From assembly GCA_963989245.1 (NCBI GenBank), contig OZ022348.1, forward strand, positions 33,574,395 to 33,638,394: DNA of 64,000 nucleotides. Direction: 5' to 3'. The position numbers and the translations under genes are program-made. This document shows positions 36,101 through 48,107 of the stretch, piece after piece. The notes below the pieces were generated by a model that had not been told where the DNA came from, made no database searches, and saw nothing but the letters and a program-made list of their open reading frames with translations. Source of the DNA: Nansenia antarctica (Eukaryota > Chordata > Actinopteri > Argentiniformes > Microstomatidae). Within the stretch, counting starts at the first letter, position 1; every line of letters starts with the position of its first letter.

Positions 36101-39100
36101 AAAAGCGCTATATAAATACAATGAATTATTATTATTATTATTTCTCTGTTAGTTAACTGGGTGTGGCGTCATACCGTACCTTGCCTAAATTCTCAGACCA
36201 GGTGCACAAGGCGTGGAGGGCCTTGTCTGTCCCGTCTCTGACAGCGCTGGTGTGCTGATCCCTCAGAGCCTTCCACTGGTAGAACTGCTCAAATGCATCA
36301 TCCACCACCCCCTCCACAGAGGCCGGGCCAAACACCGGACCAAACACCGCAGTCAGAGAAGCTCTCACCTCCTGCGATACAGGAAAAATACTTATTGATA
36401 GCAGCAGCTTGTAGACATAAATGTGAATGCATACTTACTCGACATTCAGTTACACACTAACCCCCCTGATCCCTCAATCAACAAGAGGATCTTCCACAAG
36501 ACAAATCGCTCAAATATTTCGAATTAATAAAATAAAAAAAAAGTTGGCATTAAAGTTTTTATTCTCCAATAACCTCAAGTTTGTCCACACGCTGTCCTAC
36601 AGCCAAACACTTTGCCTCCTGCAGGAAGGCATCTACTGTGGCTGTCAGCGCATTCCGCGACAGATTTCTGTCGTTTATCAGATCCACGAGTTGCTCCTTC
36701 TGCAAAAGTCAAGACAAAAGTCATTGGCACCAGTGGCTGGGATTGGACTGTGTCACAATTGTATGGTTAAGGAAGAACTGTACTCTTTTAGGGACGTGTA
36801 CAAGCAACAGCACACCCCCTCAAATGACAACTCACCGTCTGACAGGCCTTCAGCTTCTCCTGAGCGATCCTGTAGTTCTCCCATGCCACATCCACCTTCT
36901 CCATGGCAACAGGGGCAGAGGTGCTATTATTTATGACGACGCTGATTGACTGCGTAAGGCTGTCACTTCTAGCGTTCCATGGGTTCCCCTCTCTGATGGA
37001 TAAAAGGAAGCCAAGATGATAATAATGCATACAAAAGAAAGAGGGCGTGTGTGTGTGTGCTGTCACTTCATTCTTCTCATTCCATGAGTCACTATTGCAG
37101 ACACAGTAGTGGAGGAGGAAGGCGTAATATGAAGCAAGTGTTCTTTACAGACAAGCCTCTCAGATCTTACGGTACCGTAGTTCTCTCAGAACATCGACCT
37201 GCTCTGCCAGGCGGCTGACCTGCTCGGCCACGGCCGTGTCCAAAAGGTCGGCCACTTCTTTCTCCTTCTGCTGAGACTCTCCCCTCATGGCCTGAACACG
37301 GAGGAGGGGGGGACAGAACAGAAACACTGCAGCAGCACTTCCATCCACAACAGTGGCTGACTCAGTTTGTGCAGCTGATGAGAACATTAGCCACCTTTAT
37401 GCTGACACACACTGTATTCAGTCTAACACTATTCTATATACCTCCAACTACTGTACTTGCAATACTGTACCTATCGCTTATCCCTATCGAGTTTTTATAT
37501 CACTATTTTGCACTTCTGGTTAGATGCTAAACTGCATTTCGTTGTCTGATACGTGTACGTCTGATACGTGTACTCTGCAGTGACAATCAAGTTGAATCTG
37601 AGGCCCTGTCCACACCTATACGTTTTTTTGATAAACGTGGATTTTTATATTCGTTTTGGGGGGTTCGTCCAGACGCAAACGAGTTTTTGCCCTCTGAAAA
37701 CGAAGATGTTTAAAAATGCCTGCCAGAGTGAAGATGTTTAAAAACGCTGTATATTCGCCGTATATTTTTGACGTGTGGACGAGATAGACGGAGCTTTTTG
37801 TATTCGTCACGTCATCATGCGCGTAGATTGCATTTTTTTTTGGTGATCAATTTTTTGTTGATTTTTCTTCAGGGAATGGTACAAGGGAGTGGTAACATGT
37901 AAATGAACAAAAGAGAAATAGAATAACAAAAATCCAGTAGAAACCTCCCCCCCCCCCCCTCCCCCAATCTCCCTTTACCCCAGCAGTCCCCTACCTCCCC
38001 CTCCTCCCACACATGTCCCTCCCGCCACAAACCTCCAACCCACCCGCCCAATCACAGCCCCCCGCCCCCCACCCACTCGCAGCCCCCCGCCTTCCACCCC
38101 CCACCCTATCACAGCCCCCCGCCCACCACCCCCCACCCAATCACAGCCCCCCCCCCCCCACTACAGGACCCTATGGAAGGAGCAAATCGATTAGCCTATA
38201 GTAGTCTCTTGAGGATGGTTATAGTTTGGTCCCAGCATGAAACATTGTCCGAAATTGCATGATGCCTGTTGGCTATCCAGTGTTCCATGCTGGCTATGTC
38301 TATGTAGTCTAATATCCACCTCTGCGTGGTCAAGAAATGGGGTGACTTCCACCTGCAAGCTATAAGCCTTTTGGCTGCTGTAAGGCCGGCCAGCCAGATG
38401 CGTCTTTGTTTGATGTTTAAATCAAGGTTTGAACTGTCATTTAACAATAGGACTACTGGTGAGTGTGGAATGTGTTTGGACAGGATCAGGGACAATGCAT
38501 CACAAACTGTCCTCCAGAAATCAGCCACTCGCGGATTTCTATGATCATGCGCACTGCAGCTGTTTGCTGTTCCCTCCAACGTCATATCCTGGCACCAGTA
38601 ACTACTTTGTTTACAACAGGCAACGGTGTTCGAGGCTACACAAGCGAGGAAAATGGATGTGAACAAAGTGCTTCTAGTTCTTTCACTGTTAACTGGACTT
38701 TTAACCTGTTTACAGATAAATGCACAGTTAATGATCGAGAACATTGAGAGACAGAGGCGTCTGATTGGCCAGCGGGGCTATGGGGATAATATTATATCGC
38801 CGACTATTGGTGTGGAATGCTCAATGACAGCGTTTATATTGCGTTCATGCGTATGCATGTGGACAGACATTGTTTATAAACATGCTGGTGTGGACGGTAA
38901 TATTTTTATATACGAAAACGTTTATCAAAAAAACGTATAGGTGTGGACAGGGCCTAAATCTTAATTCCTCAAAAGCCCATAGCCTACATGCTGCACTACC
39001 AGGCCCCTTCCAAACGGATGACTCTGCTAACAACAACAAAAACACAATGGCGGAAACATTCACAAACTTACTTTTTACAAACATAAATCTGTGAACAACC

Positions 39101-42100
39101 TTCTGAGGAAGGTTTGAAACTGGTGATTAAGTTGAGACGCAGGTTCTCTCACGTGCCTGTTCTTTCTGACTTGGGTGAGCTTTCTGTGTCCGTTTCCTTT
39201 ACATTTACGTCATTTAGCAGATGCCTCTATCCAAAGTGACTTGCAACAAATACATTTCACTAAGTAAGTGAATCATCTGTCAGTCATAGCAGGAAAAAAG
39301 TCATATATGCTCAAGCCTGGAGCCATTGGCAGTCGTCGTGCTAGAAGAAGTTTGTTTGTCTTTTTTTTTCCTCTGACCAGTCCTAATCTTAACAAGCCAT
39401 GAAGCATTAAGAGAGTCCCTAGCAAGTCCCCTCATAGCAGGTCGTTAAGAGTCCCTAGCATGTCCCCTCATAGCAGGTCATTAAGAGTCCATAGCAAGTC
39501 CCCTCATAGCAGGTTATGCGCCTTCACCTGCAGCTCCGCCATCAGCTTCTCTGATTGGCTCTGAAGTGCGTTCCTCTCCGCCTTGCAAGCTTCTGCCTCT
39601 TTAGTGACGACCACCATCTTCTCTTTGAACTCCTGTGAGAACACGATACCACACAACATGTGTCACGCCAGGTTTCTACGCTCGTACTCTATACGGCTGA
39701 GTGTATGTGTGTGTGTGTCGGGGGGGGCACCTGTAGCTTAAAGGAGGTGTCTCTCAGCTCTTTCTCTGCGCTTTGAGTGCTCTGCTGCTGCTGGGTGTCT
39801 AGTGCTGCCTTCAGCCTCTCGTTCTCCTCCACAAGGTCCTGGTCCACAGGTGTGGCGGTGCTTCTCTCCCTGCTGGAGGCAACGACAGTGGAACTGATCT
39901 TACCTCTCAAAAGGATGAGAGGCATCTGTTAGTCATTACTGAAGGCCATGACCCAAATCAGCAATGTTCATTAGTTTACATCGCTAAATCTCTGGCTAAC
40001 CTTTAGCATCTATGCAGACCAAGGTTCATATCTCTCCTCACAATACACACATTTGAACCACACCGAGTATGGCTGGATGATCCATCATTCTCAATTAAAA
40101 CTATTATACTGAAGACACAAAAACACAAATCCCCACTCCACCAGCTTTTCATTTTAAAATCACCAAACGACTTCCTTGGCACCAATACAACCACACCACA
40201 GTAGAGCAGTACAACCACACCACAGTAGAGCCAATGTCAAAGTAAAAAGGATCAAAACATGGGGGTAGTCGTTCCATAAACATGACCTGCAGAGCACTGA
40301 TAGCTGAGGATTTCTCTCTGCACGACACAGCCGAGAGCCGTATCAGCTACAGACCAGAGACAGCTCGCTGGTAGGAGCACAGCCCCTCCTAGCACCTAAT
40401 CCGGACCACTGACAGAGATGGCAATAAGGCAAAGTTCCCAAATCCCGTACCTAGCTAAGCAGACTATATTCTCTGTCTGTTTGAAATCACTGAGTGTCAC
40501 AACGACATTCACAGATGTGAATTCATATCTGTATGAGTGAGGACACAAACACAGCAGCCAAAAATGTATTTCAGAATTAAGAGTGGAGAGAAAAATGAGT
40601 TAGAAAATGGGACAAAAGTGTTTGGTGTTTTTCTATAGACTGGTGTCATACTTCACTGACTGTGGCCTCTGGTCAGGTAAAGCTGGGTAGAGTTTAGGCA
40701 TGCACACTGGTAAGGCCACCATGGGACCATCCCCCTGGGGACCCCTCTCCTTCTCCTGGGGACCCCTCTCCTGGACCCACTCGGCTGCCAGGCTGGAGGG
40801 GTTGTGGAAGGGCTGTGCGAACACGGGGCTCTCGCGGTTCCCCCCTGGGAGGCTGGGGTTGAGTGTGGCAAACTTCATCTTTATCACCTCGTCACCGATG
40901 TCCAAGTCCCCCTGGAAGGCCTGGACCAGGATGGTGCCGTCAAAGCAGACTGACATCCTCTGAACACGGACTCTTTTCCCAACAATCAGATTCTGTAGGA
41001 AGGCCTTTCCCTGGGACGACAACGTACGTTTTAATAAGCTGGGAAGATGTGTGGAATGTCTCTTCAACGTTTCAACCTAATCCACATTCACAACTGAATG
41101 AGAAATATTCACAATTCATTGGCGTGATCAACAGCCCTGCCAGAGATTCAGACTAGGTCTTACCTGATGGGAATCGTCATCACTGGACACATGGGAGCCC
41201 CAGAACTGGAACCTCTTGGCCAAACAAGGTGACTGTAGATCTTCTGGAAGCTCAACCAGCTCTGATCGACTGACATCCTCTGTGTTCCCATAGTCGACGT
41301 AGCACACATGGAACTGGACACAAGGTAGAGATTGAATGGAGCCGTGTTCATTTTAAGGCATTCATTAAAAAAAAAGCCTTCATTAAAAGAAAATGCAATC
41401 AGCACAACATTGATCTCTCATTAACTGGGCTACCTGCTAAGAGCCTGAGTGTATCAATTCCAGTCAAAATGCACATTTAATCTCCTAGCCAGGAAAAGTG
41501 ATTATTAAGTGCACAGCCTAAGGTGGATTCCTTATCATTTTTGATGTGTAAAAAAGCATCAACATGATTTGATACCACTCATACTCAAAACCGGCAATAA
41601 CTCACCTTATCATCAGTCTGGTGTTGTACTTTACACCTGTACCAACAGCCATCCTCAGAGAACACGGCCCCATACATCTACGAAGAGGAGGAGGAGGTTA
41701 AGAGATCAGCATATGACACATGCAGAACCATATAGTAGTATATAGGGAAAAAGATATTCTCCATCTCTCCCGATCTGTCTTTGTCATTACCTGCTGAGGT
41801 CTGGGGATTCCAAACACCTTTGGGGATTTGGGGCATTTGTCTGCCAATGCTATGCTCATGTTCTCATTGGCTTGGTCGTCGCCGACATTCTACGATAACA
41901 AACGAGACACAAGGTGGTATATTGAGTTCATGTGTCTGCAGATTCAAACAGGTTGCAAACGAACACCTCTAACGCCACGTGTAGCCTACCTGAGCCCAGA
42001 ACGTGATGGCGTCCACAACGTGGGTAACGCTAACCAGCTCCACTAAAATGAAATGAAATCAGAATGAACACAGATTATAGTTATGAAATCAGAATGAACA

Positions 42101-42239
42101 CAGATTATAGTTATGCTCTTTAACATTAATCTGACATGTTTACAACTTCACGTAGGGACGACGAACAATACTCACTGTTCTCGCTCTCCATGTCGGACTG
42201 GTCCATATCTATACGTGTGAAGACTGGAGTACGAAACAT
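30135..42239 (-). CDS. stk31: serine/threonine kinase 31 (Tudor and kinase-like domains), complete
   Basis: Germline-type Tudor protein with a C-terminal kinase-like domain. The 24 coding exons are 42239-42176, 42042-41990, 41889-41791, 41677-41606, 41313-41164, 41010-40657, 39925-39731, 39632-39528, 37291-37171, 36990-36836, 36699-36574, 36371-36180, 35351-35241, 35132-35028, 34813-34682, 34516-34415, 32195-32115, 31969-31844, 31568-31446, 31316-31230, 31134-30985, 30746-30621, 30388-30329, 30239-30135 (TGA). They sum to 2994 bases: 997 residues plus stop, against about 1019 remembered for human STK31. The Tudor domain lies at about residues 73-150 (FSEDGCWYRCKV; CYVDYGNTEDV). A charged coiled-coil region covers about 290-712. 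The kinase-like domain starts near 740 (GGLLVKSLDRDMFDAEPM, GYSVDEE, VAQGLQAL, GDFDFTK, SPACDLYSFGCLLLW). The catalytic-loop motif reads HASLNPNN rather than HRDxKxxN and DFG reads DFD, so catalysis is doubtful. An in-frame TAG precedes the ATG in the genomic sequence. The weakest junctions are the exon 11 donor (GTTATT) and the exon 7 acceptor. Confidence 0.95.
31781..31846. repeat. 33-bp tandem duplication covering the stk31 exon 18 donor
   Basis: Two copies of GGACGAGGGTTTGAGGGGG plus TGTGGTTACCTTGA. Both carry the exon 18 5' splice site (CTCAAG|GTAACC on the coding strand). The first-used donor at 31844 keeps the reading frame. Confidence 0.8.
32866..33958. mobile_element. non-autonomous hAT element, 1093 bp, 8-bp TSD
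   Basis: Ends TAGGGATGGGACGAT and ATCGTCCCACCCCTA are flanked by a perfect GTTAGGTC duplication (32858-32865 and 33959-33966). Subterminal repeats of ATCGCGAT occur at both ends. It is inserted in the Tc1-like element and itself holds a SINE. Confidence 0.92.
33402..33607 (+). mobile_element. tRNA-derived SINE
   Basis: The head has an A-box-like TGGTCTAGTGG and a B-box-like GAGTTCAAATCCC, as in a tRNA promoter. The 3' part has the common fish tail AAGTCGCTTTGGATAAAAGC with GTCTGCTAAATGG, then an A-rich end. It is flanked by TGATTGG (33395-33401 and 33608-33614), a target duplication. Confidence 0.88.
35426..35808. mobile_element. 383-bp MITE in a stk31 intron, 9-bp TSD
   Basis: Inverted ends of 80-90 bases (GCGTCCTAACGATTCCCACC and complement) are flanked by ATCCGGGCC on both sides (35417-35425 and 35809-35817). 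The 9-bp duplication and long inverted ends suggest a Mutator-like origin. No coding sequence. Confidence 0.82.
36085..36141 (+). mobile_element. L2-type 3' tail
   Basis: AAAAGCGCTATATAAATAC followed by ATT repeats. The same tail in reverse lies at 56885-56940. Confidence 0.6.
37395..37600 (+). mobile_element. retroposon 3' end
   Basis: Contains AACTGCATTTCGTTGTCTG and GTGACAATCAAGTTGAATCT, a diverged form of a very common fish retroposon 3' end. A related tail lies inside the 9259-10866 element. Confidence 0.45.
37602..38954. mobile_element. TIR element in a stk31 intron with GGCCCTGTCCACACC ends
   Basis: Inverted ends of about 35 bases (GGCCCTGTCCACACCTATAC and complement, then CGTTTATCAAAAAAACG). 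No clean target duplication was found. It contains a C-rich stretch (37945-38160) and an L1 fragment. Confidence 0.7.
38196..38530 (-). pseudogene. L1-like ORF2 C-terminal fragment
   Basis: The minus frame reads FWRTVCDALSLIL, IWLAGLTAAKRLIACRWKS and RWILDYIDIASME. This is the C-terminal region that follows RT in fish L1-type ORF2. It lies inside the 37602-38954 TIR element. Confidence 0.65.
39196..39352 (-). mobile_element. SINE-like repeat, second copy
   Basis: Reverse-strand copy of the 11431-11592 repeat: CTTCTTCTAGCACGACGACT at one end, and AAGTCACTTTGGATAG with GCATCTGCTAAATG at the other. Confidence 0.65.
39400..39520. repeat. 37-bp tandem repeat, about three copies
   Basis: Unit AGTCCCTAGCAAGTCCCCTC plus ATAGCAGGTCRTTAAG. 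It ends next to the stk31 exon 8 donor. Confidence 0.8.
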
Positions 42240-42550
42240 CTACATCACAAACATAAGAAACATCTAAATCACAACATAAGGCAAGTTTGGCAAATGTCGG
42301 ACAATGTGTCTGGTAACAGGCCGCCGGTAAGCCGTCCAGCGCTAACGTGCTAGCACATACAGCAGGTGGACAACACACAGGGAGTTTAGACACGTTTACA
42401 CTTAACACACGGTTAAGACACCCACCCTAACCAGAACATTTACACTTAACCCTAACCAGAACGCAGCCACAACATAGCTAGCTAGCTAGCTAACGAACTA
42501 GCTAGGTTGATATGTACAGTTCCTCCTGTGGTCAGGAGCTCACCTCTTAC

Positions 42551-42603
42551 CTGCTCAGTCTGACCCTGTACTAGTCTGGAGATGAGCTCGAACGCACGTG
42601 ATG
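42551..42603 (-). other. stk31: probable stk31 5' non-coding exon
   Basis: A strong donor, GAGCAG|GTAAGAGG, at 42551 pairs with the acceptor TGATGTAG directly before the stk31 ATG at 42239. The joined frame stays open upstream without an ATG here, so I treat it as 5'UTR. The exon start is not defined. A hAT-type terminus begins within a few bases, at about 42606. Confidence 0.4.
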
Positions 42604-42605
42604 AC

Positions 42606-42902
42606 TGAGGCTGCGTTCGTAAATTCCCGCTGGAAATCTGTTCAGCACTCATGGAATGTGTTTGAGGTCACTTAAGCGGCAGCAAGCAGCTGTAGCTATG
42701 CCTGGCAAATGTACATTTCAGGATGTGTGGCTCACTAAAGACATTTACAAGCAATGGATTATTAAAGATTCACTGAACCTACATATGGCCCGATGCAAAG
42801 CCTGCGGCAGATCGATCAAACTTGATGCGATGGGCGAAGCCACGCTGCTGGAGCGTCACACGGCACTGCGCAAGTTCAATGCCGGGGGGGGGGGGGGGGG
42901 GT
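42606..42902 (+). mobile_element. 5' end of a hAT element coding a BED-type finger
   Basis: The GCTGCGTTCGTAAATTC end is followed by a plus frame from about 42699: MPGKCTFQDVWLTKDIYKQW, then CKACGRSIKL and ERH. This is the start of a hAT transposase with a zinc-binding CxxC...H. The frame ends in an 18-G run at 42884. The rest is lost. Confidence 0.7.
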
Positions 42903-43374
42903 CTGATCTGATAAATGACATCAATTTGTACCAAAAAAAAATAATAATCACACACTCAGTGTTTTTTTGTTGTTTTGATAATATTTTTTATTCCAGTATA
43001 GAAGATGTCATGTACATTGAAAAAGGCATGAATATTTTCTGTTTTTCTCCCTCCCCTCCCAAAAAAAAAAAATATATATAAGAAATTATATTTTAAAAAT
43101 ATATTCATACATACATACATACATACATACATATACACGTAAAAAATTAAAAATAAGATTAAAATGTAGAAACAATTGGGGGGGAAATAATATCATAAGG
43201 AATTCTGCTAGGTTGTATAAATGATGTAGTAGGAGATTGCTGCTTACATAGTCATATTCAGGCGTCAGAACATGAGCTACAATATATTCATAAGTAGGTT
43301 AGTGTCAGTTTTATTTGGAAACGTCATGGTCTCAGAGGCCAAGGCAGACAACAAACTGCTTGGTTACAAAAGTA
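42903..43374. other. AT-rich stretch with (ACAT)n microsatellite
   Basis: A-runs and an ACAT repeat at 43105-43138. No gene seen. Confidence 0.6.
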
Positions 43375-44665
43375 TCAGTTTGTAGGAAGTGCTGTCAGGT
43401 TCTCAAAATATGTAATGAACGGTTGCCAGTGCAAGTAGAATTTTTTGGTTGAACCTCTAAGCGTGAACTTAATCTTTTCTAACTTTAGGAAGTGCATTAT
43501 GTCTGTAAGCCACATGGCTATTGAAGGAGGAGTTGGAGATTTCCATCCTAGTAAAATTCTACGCCTTGCTAGCAGTGTAGTAAATGCTACTATATTAGAA
43601 TCCTTGGTGGTTAGGAGACTGAAATCTTGTGGAACTCCAAATGTGGCTATCTGGGGTGAGGGTTCGAGATTAACAGAAAAAAACGCTGTCAGTATCTTAA
43701 AGATAGTAGTCCAGAAGGTTACCAGCCTAGGGCATGACCAAAACATATGGGTAAGATTGGCTGGGGATAAAGCACATCGTTCACACTTGTCCTCTACATC
43801 AGGATATATTGCTGCGAGTTTAGATTTGCAAAAGTGAAGCCTATGGAAGACTTTGAATTGAATAAGGCCTAATCTGGCACAAGAGGTTGAGGTGTTAATG
43901 CGGTCTATCGCTCCATCCCACCACTCGTCAGTGAAGTTTTCATTGAGTTCAGTTTCCCATTTGTTCCTATTTTTGGTTAGAGAGTGTGTCGAGACAAGTG
44001 AGAGAGTGGTATATATTTGAGATAAGGCCTTTTTGACCTGGTGTGAACGCCATAAGATTTTCCCAGGGTTGATTGTGTGGCACTTCGGGGTAAGAGGGGT
44101 ATTGGGTTTTCACGAAGTCTCTGATCTGAAAATAACAAAAGAGATTACTCCGGGGCAAGTTATATTTAGTGCATATCATCTCGAAACTACAAAAAAATAT
44201 ATTCTCAAAGAGGTTCGAAAAGTTTGTAAGGCCTCTGTCCTTCCAGAGCAAGAAGGCGGAATCCAAAGTGGAGGGAGGGAATAGATTATTATTATTTATA
44301 GGACCATTAATGGAGCTGTCTGTAAACTTAAAGTGGAGACGAAACTGAGCCCAAATCTTAAGGGTAGCTAACACCACTGGGTTGCAGGTAAATTTGGAGG
44401 GGGATATAGGCAATTTAGAGTAAATCATTGCAGGAGGGGAGGATATATAGCAAGATTCAGCAGGAATAATGGGATGCACTGGAAGAGGTACGAGAATTTA
44501 GGGAATATCGTCATCTTTATTGACTGTATCCTGCCTACTAGGGACAGAGGCAGACTGCCCCATCTTTGGAGATCTTATTTTACCTGATCAAGTAGGGGGG
44601 AGAAATTGGCAGAAAAGAGAGAGGGGAATGAGTTTGTTATCTGTATACCAAGATATTTAAAGCCT
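43375..44665 (-). pseudogene. L1-like LINE ORF2 fragment (RT end to C-terminus)
   Basis: The minus frames carry FKYLGIQITN (end of the RT region), LPRSNLFCYFQIRDFVKTQYP, then MFWSCPRLVTFWTTIFKIL and LARRRILLGWKSP, in the order expected for fish L1-type ORF2. Frames are broken. The right end abuts the hAT pseudogene at about 44670. Confidence 0.75.
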
Positions 44666-46186
44666 TGAGCTGAGATATAGTCTCAGTGTTTTTTGTTGTA
44701 GTTGTTGGTGGCAGGTTTTGAGGCCTTCAGCACGGGGGTTGGTGGCTCCCATCTGAAACAGTTTGGTTCCAGGCCAGCCATCTTCACTGTCATGATGGAA
44801 GACAGAGTTCCATTTAGGGCCAAGCTGCTTCTATTTTTGTTTTTGTTCAGTCCAACCATCGAGAAAACCCTCTCCGCGTCAGCATTGGAATGAGGGAGCA
44901 CTAATACTAATTGAGCTATTTTGGTGAGCCTCCCAAACTGGCTCAAACCGGTCACCTTTGAAAAAAGGAACCAAGAGCCTCTATTACTCAAATGCTTTGC
45001 TTTTATGATTTCATAAATTATGTGATATGATTTCATATTCATGTAATTATGTGTATGTCACGCGGCGCCAAATATTTCTTACCTTGCACTTGATTGAGGA
45101 CATACACCCCCAAAACTCTTCAACGTTAAAGGTGGTGGGATCTTGGGGCATGGGGATATCCATGAGCTGATACTCCAGGAACTCCTCACTCACCTTGTCC
45201 TGTTCCTCTGGCCCATGGAAAGGAAGTCGTTCCTGAAATCTAAAAAGAGCACCTGTGTAAAGAACTGATTAATGATTTGTTTTGTCACCATGATCAAAAT
45301 TAAACTTAACAATTCCTGGAAAATGTGGAGACCCTTGCCTGTCTATGAAGTATAGGGCATCTTCCACCCCACACCCAGTCCTCTGCTGCACATCAACACA
45401 TTTTGCATGGTTCAGAAGGGCCTCCTTCAGAGGGAGTTTGTTGATTCCATACTCCACAGCGCTGACCAGAAACGCCAGTGCTCCCTGCTGGAATAGCTGC
45501 ACCTCCTGAGGTGTGATGTCTCCAGCCTCAAGGAGCCTGTTGAGGGTAGCTCTGGTGGTGAAGCCAACATTTAGTTTTTCTCCTACCAGACAGAAAGCGA
45601 TGAAGCAAATTAAGACCAGGTAGTTTAAACAATATCTCAGAATCAAAATCACTTTTATTCGCCAAATGCATCAGGTAGACACAGGGATTTCACTTTGGCG
45701 ATGAGCACTTTAACTCAAAACTAGACAGACAGTCAGTGCACATAGATTCAGCAAGATATGCACAATAAGTGCAAGTGGTTGAAGGTATTCCTCTATGTAA
45801 GAATGCTATTTTACCCATAGACTACATATACATTGTATGCCTACACACATTTTATGCCTTTTCCATAAGAGAGATATCACCCAACTCACCCAATAACAAC
45901 AATCTTCCCAAAAAGTATATTTGAGGTCAATGAGAATACAGGTTTATCTCCTTATATGACACTTTGACCTGGCAGTTGATTTAGTGGGTCCTTGTAGAGG
46001 AGGTCATGGACTTGTCGGCCCTGTAGTGCTGATGGCTTCATGAACCTCGCACACAGTTTCATGATGAACTTTGTCATCTGCAAATGTGTAGTTCATAAAA
46101 GATTTCCATGTATTACTTGAAAAAGGACATATCAGCCAATGAAATAAGCAGACATACTTGGCAGCAGGATGGCCCAACCCTTGCAT

Positions 46187-46400
46187 TTGACCTCTCCATG
46201 GAGCTGGAAGATGGAAGACCTTTCTCTCTGGAGGAGGAGCTTCAGTGTGGTGAACATTGGCCTCTCCATGGAGCTGGAAGATGGAAGACCTTTCTCTCTG
46301 GAGGAGGAGGTTCAGTGTGGTGAACATACCTCTCCATGGAGCTGGAAGATGGAAGACCTTTCTCTCTGGAGGAGGAGGTTCAGTGTGGTGAACATTGGCA
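46187..46400. repeat. three-copy tandem duplication of 66-71 bp inside the hAT pseudogene
   Basis: Unit CCTCTCCATGGAGCTGGAAG through GGTTCAGTGTGGTGAACAT. It repeats the codons for TTLNLLLQRE. Confidence 0.88.
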
Positions 46401-48107
46401 GCATTGCTTGAAAGAAGAGGAGGTAGACTTCAGTCAGGGGGTTGGAAAATGCGTCCACCAGCCTTCTAAACCTTGGTTGTTTCTCATCTGTAAATGAAAA
46501 CAGGTTGTGCTTAAAAGTACATATTTAGTCTGGTGTAATGCGCCTGTATTACTGTCAATGAAATAAACAACATACTTAAATACTTAAAATAGCTGGTAAG
46601 TGGCCCATACTGCTGCAGAATTTGTGTAATACACCTCTCCAGGCTTAACCATCGCACTGAAATGTGCAGCAGCATTTCCATGTACTCGCTCTCATGGAAT
46701 TCACAAAATTCTGGAAAACATATAAAAATATAACATCAATAGCAAACAAATTAAAAATGTCTGCATTTTGTTGTATAACAGTAGAGCTGGTTGAATCACA
46801 AACCTGCCAGGTAACCTTTACGGTTGGTGCTTCCCTTAAACCAGTACCCAACATCCACAGTCAGATCCTCAGGATCAAATCCGGATATCTGCAATACATG
46901 TTTTCAAATATTTATTTCAACACTATCAGCAAACTGTTTTACGAGGCATTGGGTTTAACAGATTGGTAATATAAAGTGTACATGTTTGAACTTACTTACA
47001 AAAACTTCTGCCCCGCATGTTTGGCAGTGTTGTGGATTATATGACAGGGGGCATCCATGAATGTAAATGCTGCCATTTCCCCTCAGCATTCTGGCTGCAA
47101 TTGAGTTTTTGGCACAGGTATTTACTGGAGCATTGTCAATAGAGAGACCTACACAATTTCTCCAAGGGATGTTACTTTCCTGCAAGGTGTCATGGATTTT
47201 TGTATAAATCACTTCAGCAGTGCCACAGCTCCGCCCACTGGTGGTGCACATATCAAGGAACCTGTGCACAACTCTGTTGATGTCAAATATTCTTACTGTG
47301 AGGGGATTCATCTTCTCTAGACCTGTAACAATAAGGAGCATAACTAAACCTACATGTTCAAACTGTATAAGTGTGCATGTAGAAATGGATTAAAAAAATA
47401 CAGATTACTGGTAGTTGTTAAGCTCACACCAGTATCATTTGAGCCATCTGTGACAAGTGTGAAGGGATTCTCTCTCATCTTCATCACCAGTTCCTTCTTG
47501 AAACGAGGTGCCGCTGCTTCATTTATGATGCACGTTGTTTTTGTGCTTGTGCTCTTAAAGCTCTGAGCCGTGGGGGAGTCTCTAAAACATTATTTGTACA
47601 AGGGGCTGAAATGGTCAGCAACGGCAAAGGGAATATTGTGCTGCACCATTGCAACAGCAACCTTCACCTCAGCCCTCCTGGTCTGCAACAGAAACAATTG
47701 ATTAAATAACTCATAAACATTAAACAAGTTTTCATGGTAATATAATCAACAATTTGAAGGAAAATGCAATTCATCAAACATTGCCACCAGCCTTTTAGTT
47801 TTCCTGTGCTATGTACCTTGGCCTCTTGTACACTCATGCCTCCAACAGAAGTTGCTGGCGTGTAGAACTGTGCAATACTGCTGGCTGACTTTAAAGCCTG
47901 TTCTTTGGCTTGATGTCCCTTGCCTTCCACATGCCTGCTTATGTCCCTCACACCTTGATGGGCACAGGAGCTTTCTTGTCTGCAGACTGAGCACCAGTAG
48001 AAGGAGCTGGTGGTTCCCATGGTGATGAATGGCCATCGAGTTGACCACTCCTTCTTAAAGGAACACCTATAGGTGGCTGCTCCACTTAATCCTCTCTTTT
48101 TCTCCAC

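Noticed and set aside
38626..38940. 104-codon plus-strand frame
   Set aside because: Lies within the end of a TIR element and the antisense of repeat sequence; no motif or splice support.
42172..42408. 78-codon frame overlapping stk31 exon 1
   Set aside because: Different frame from the one that splices correctly into exon 2 and matches STK31.
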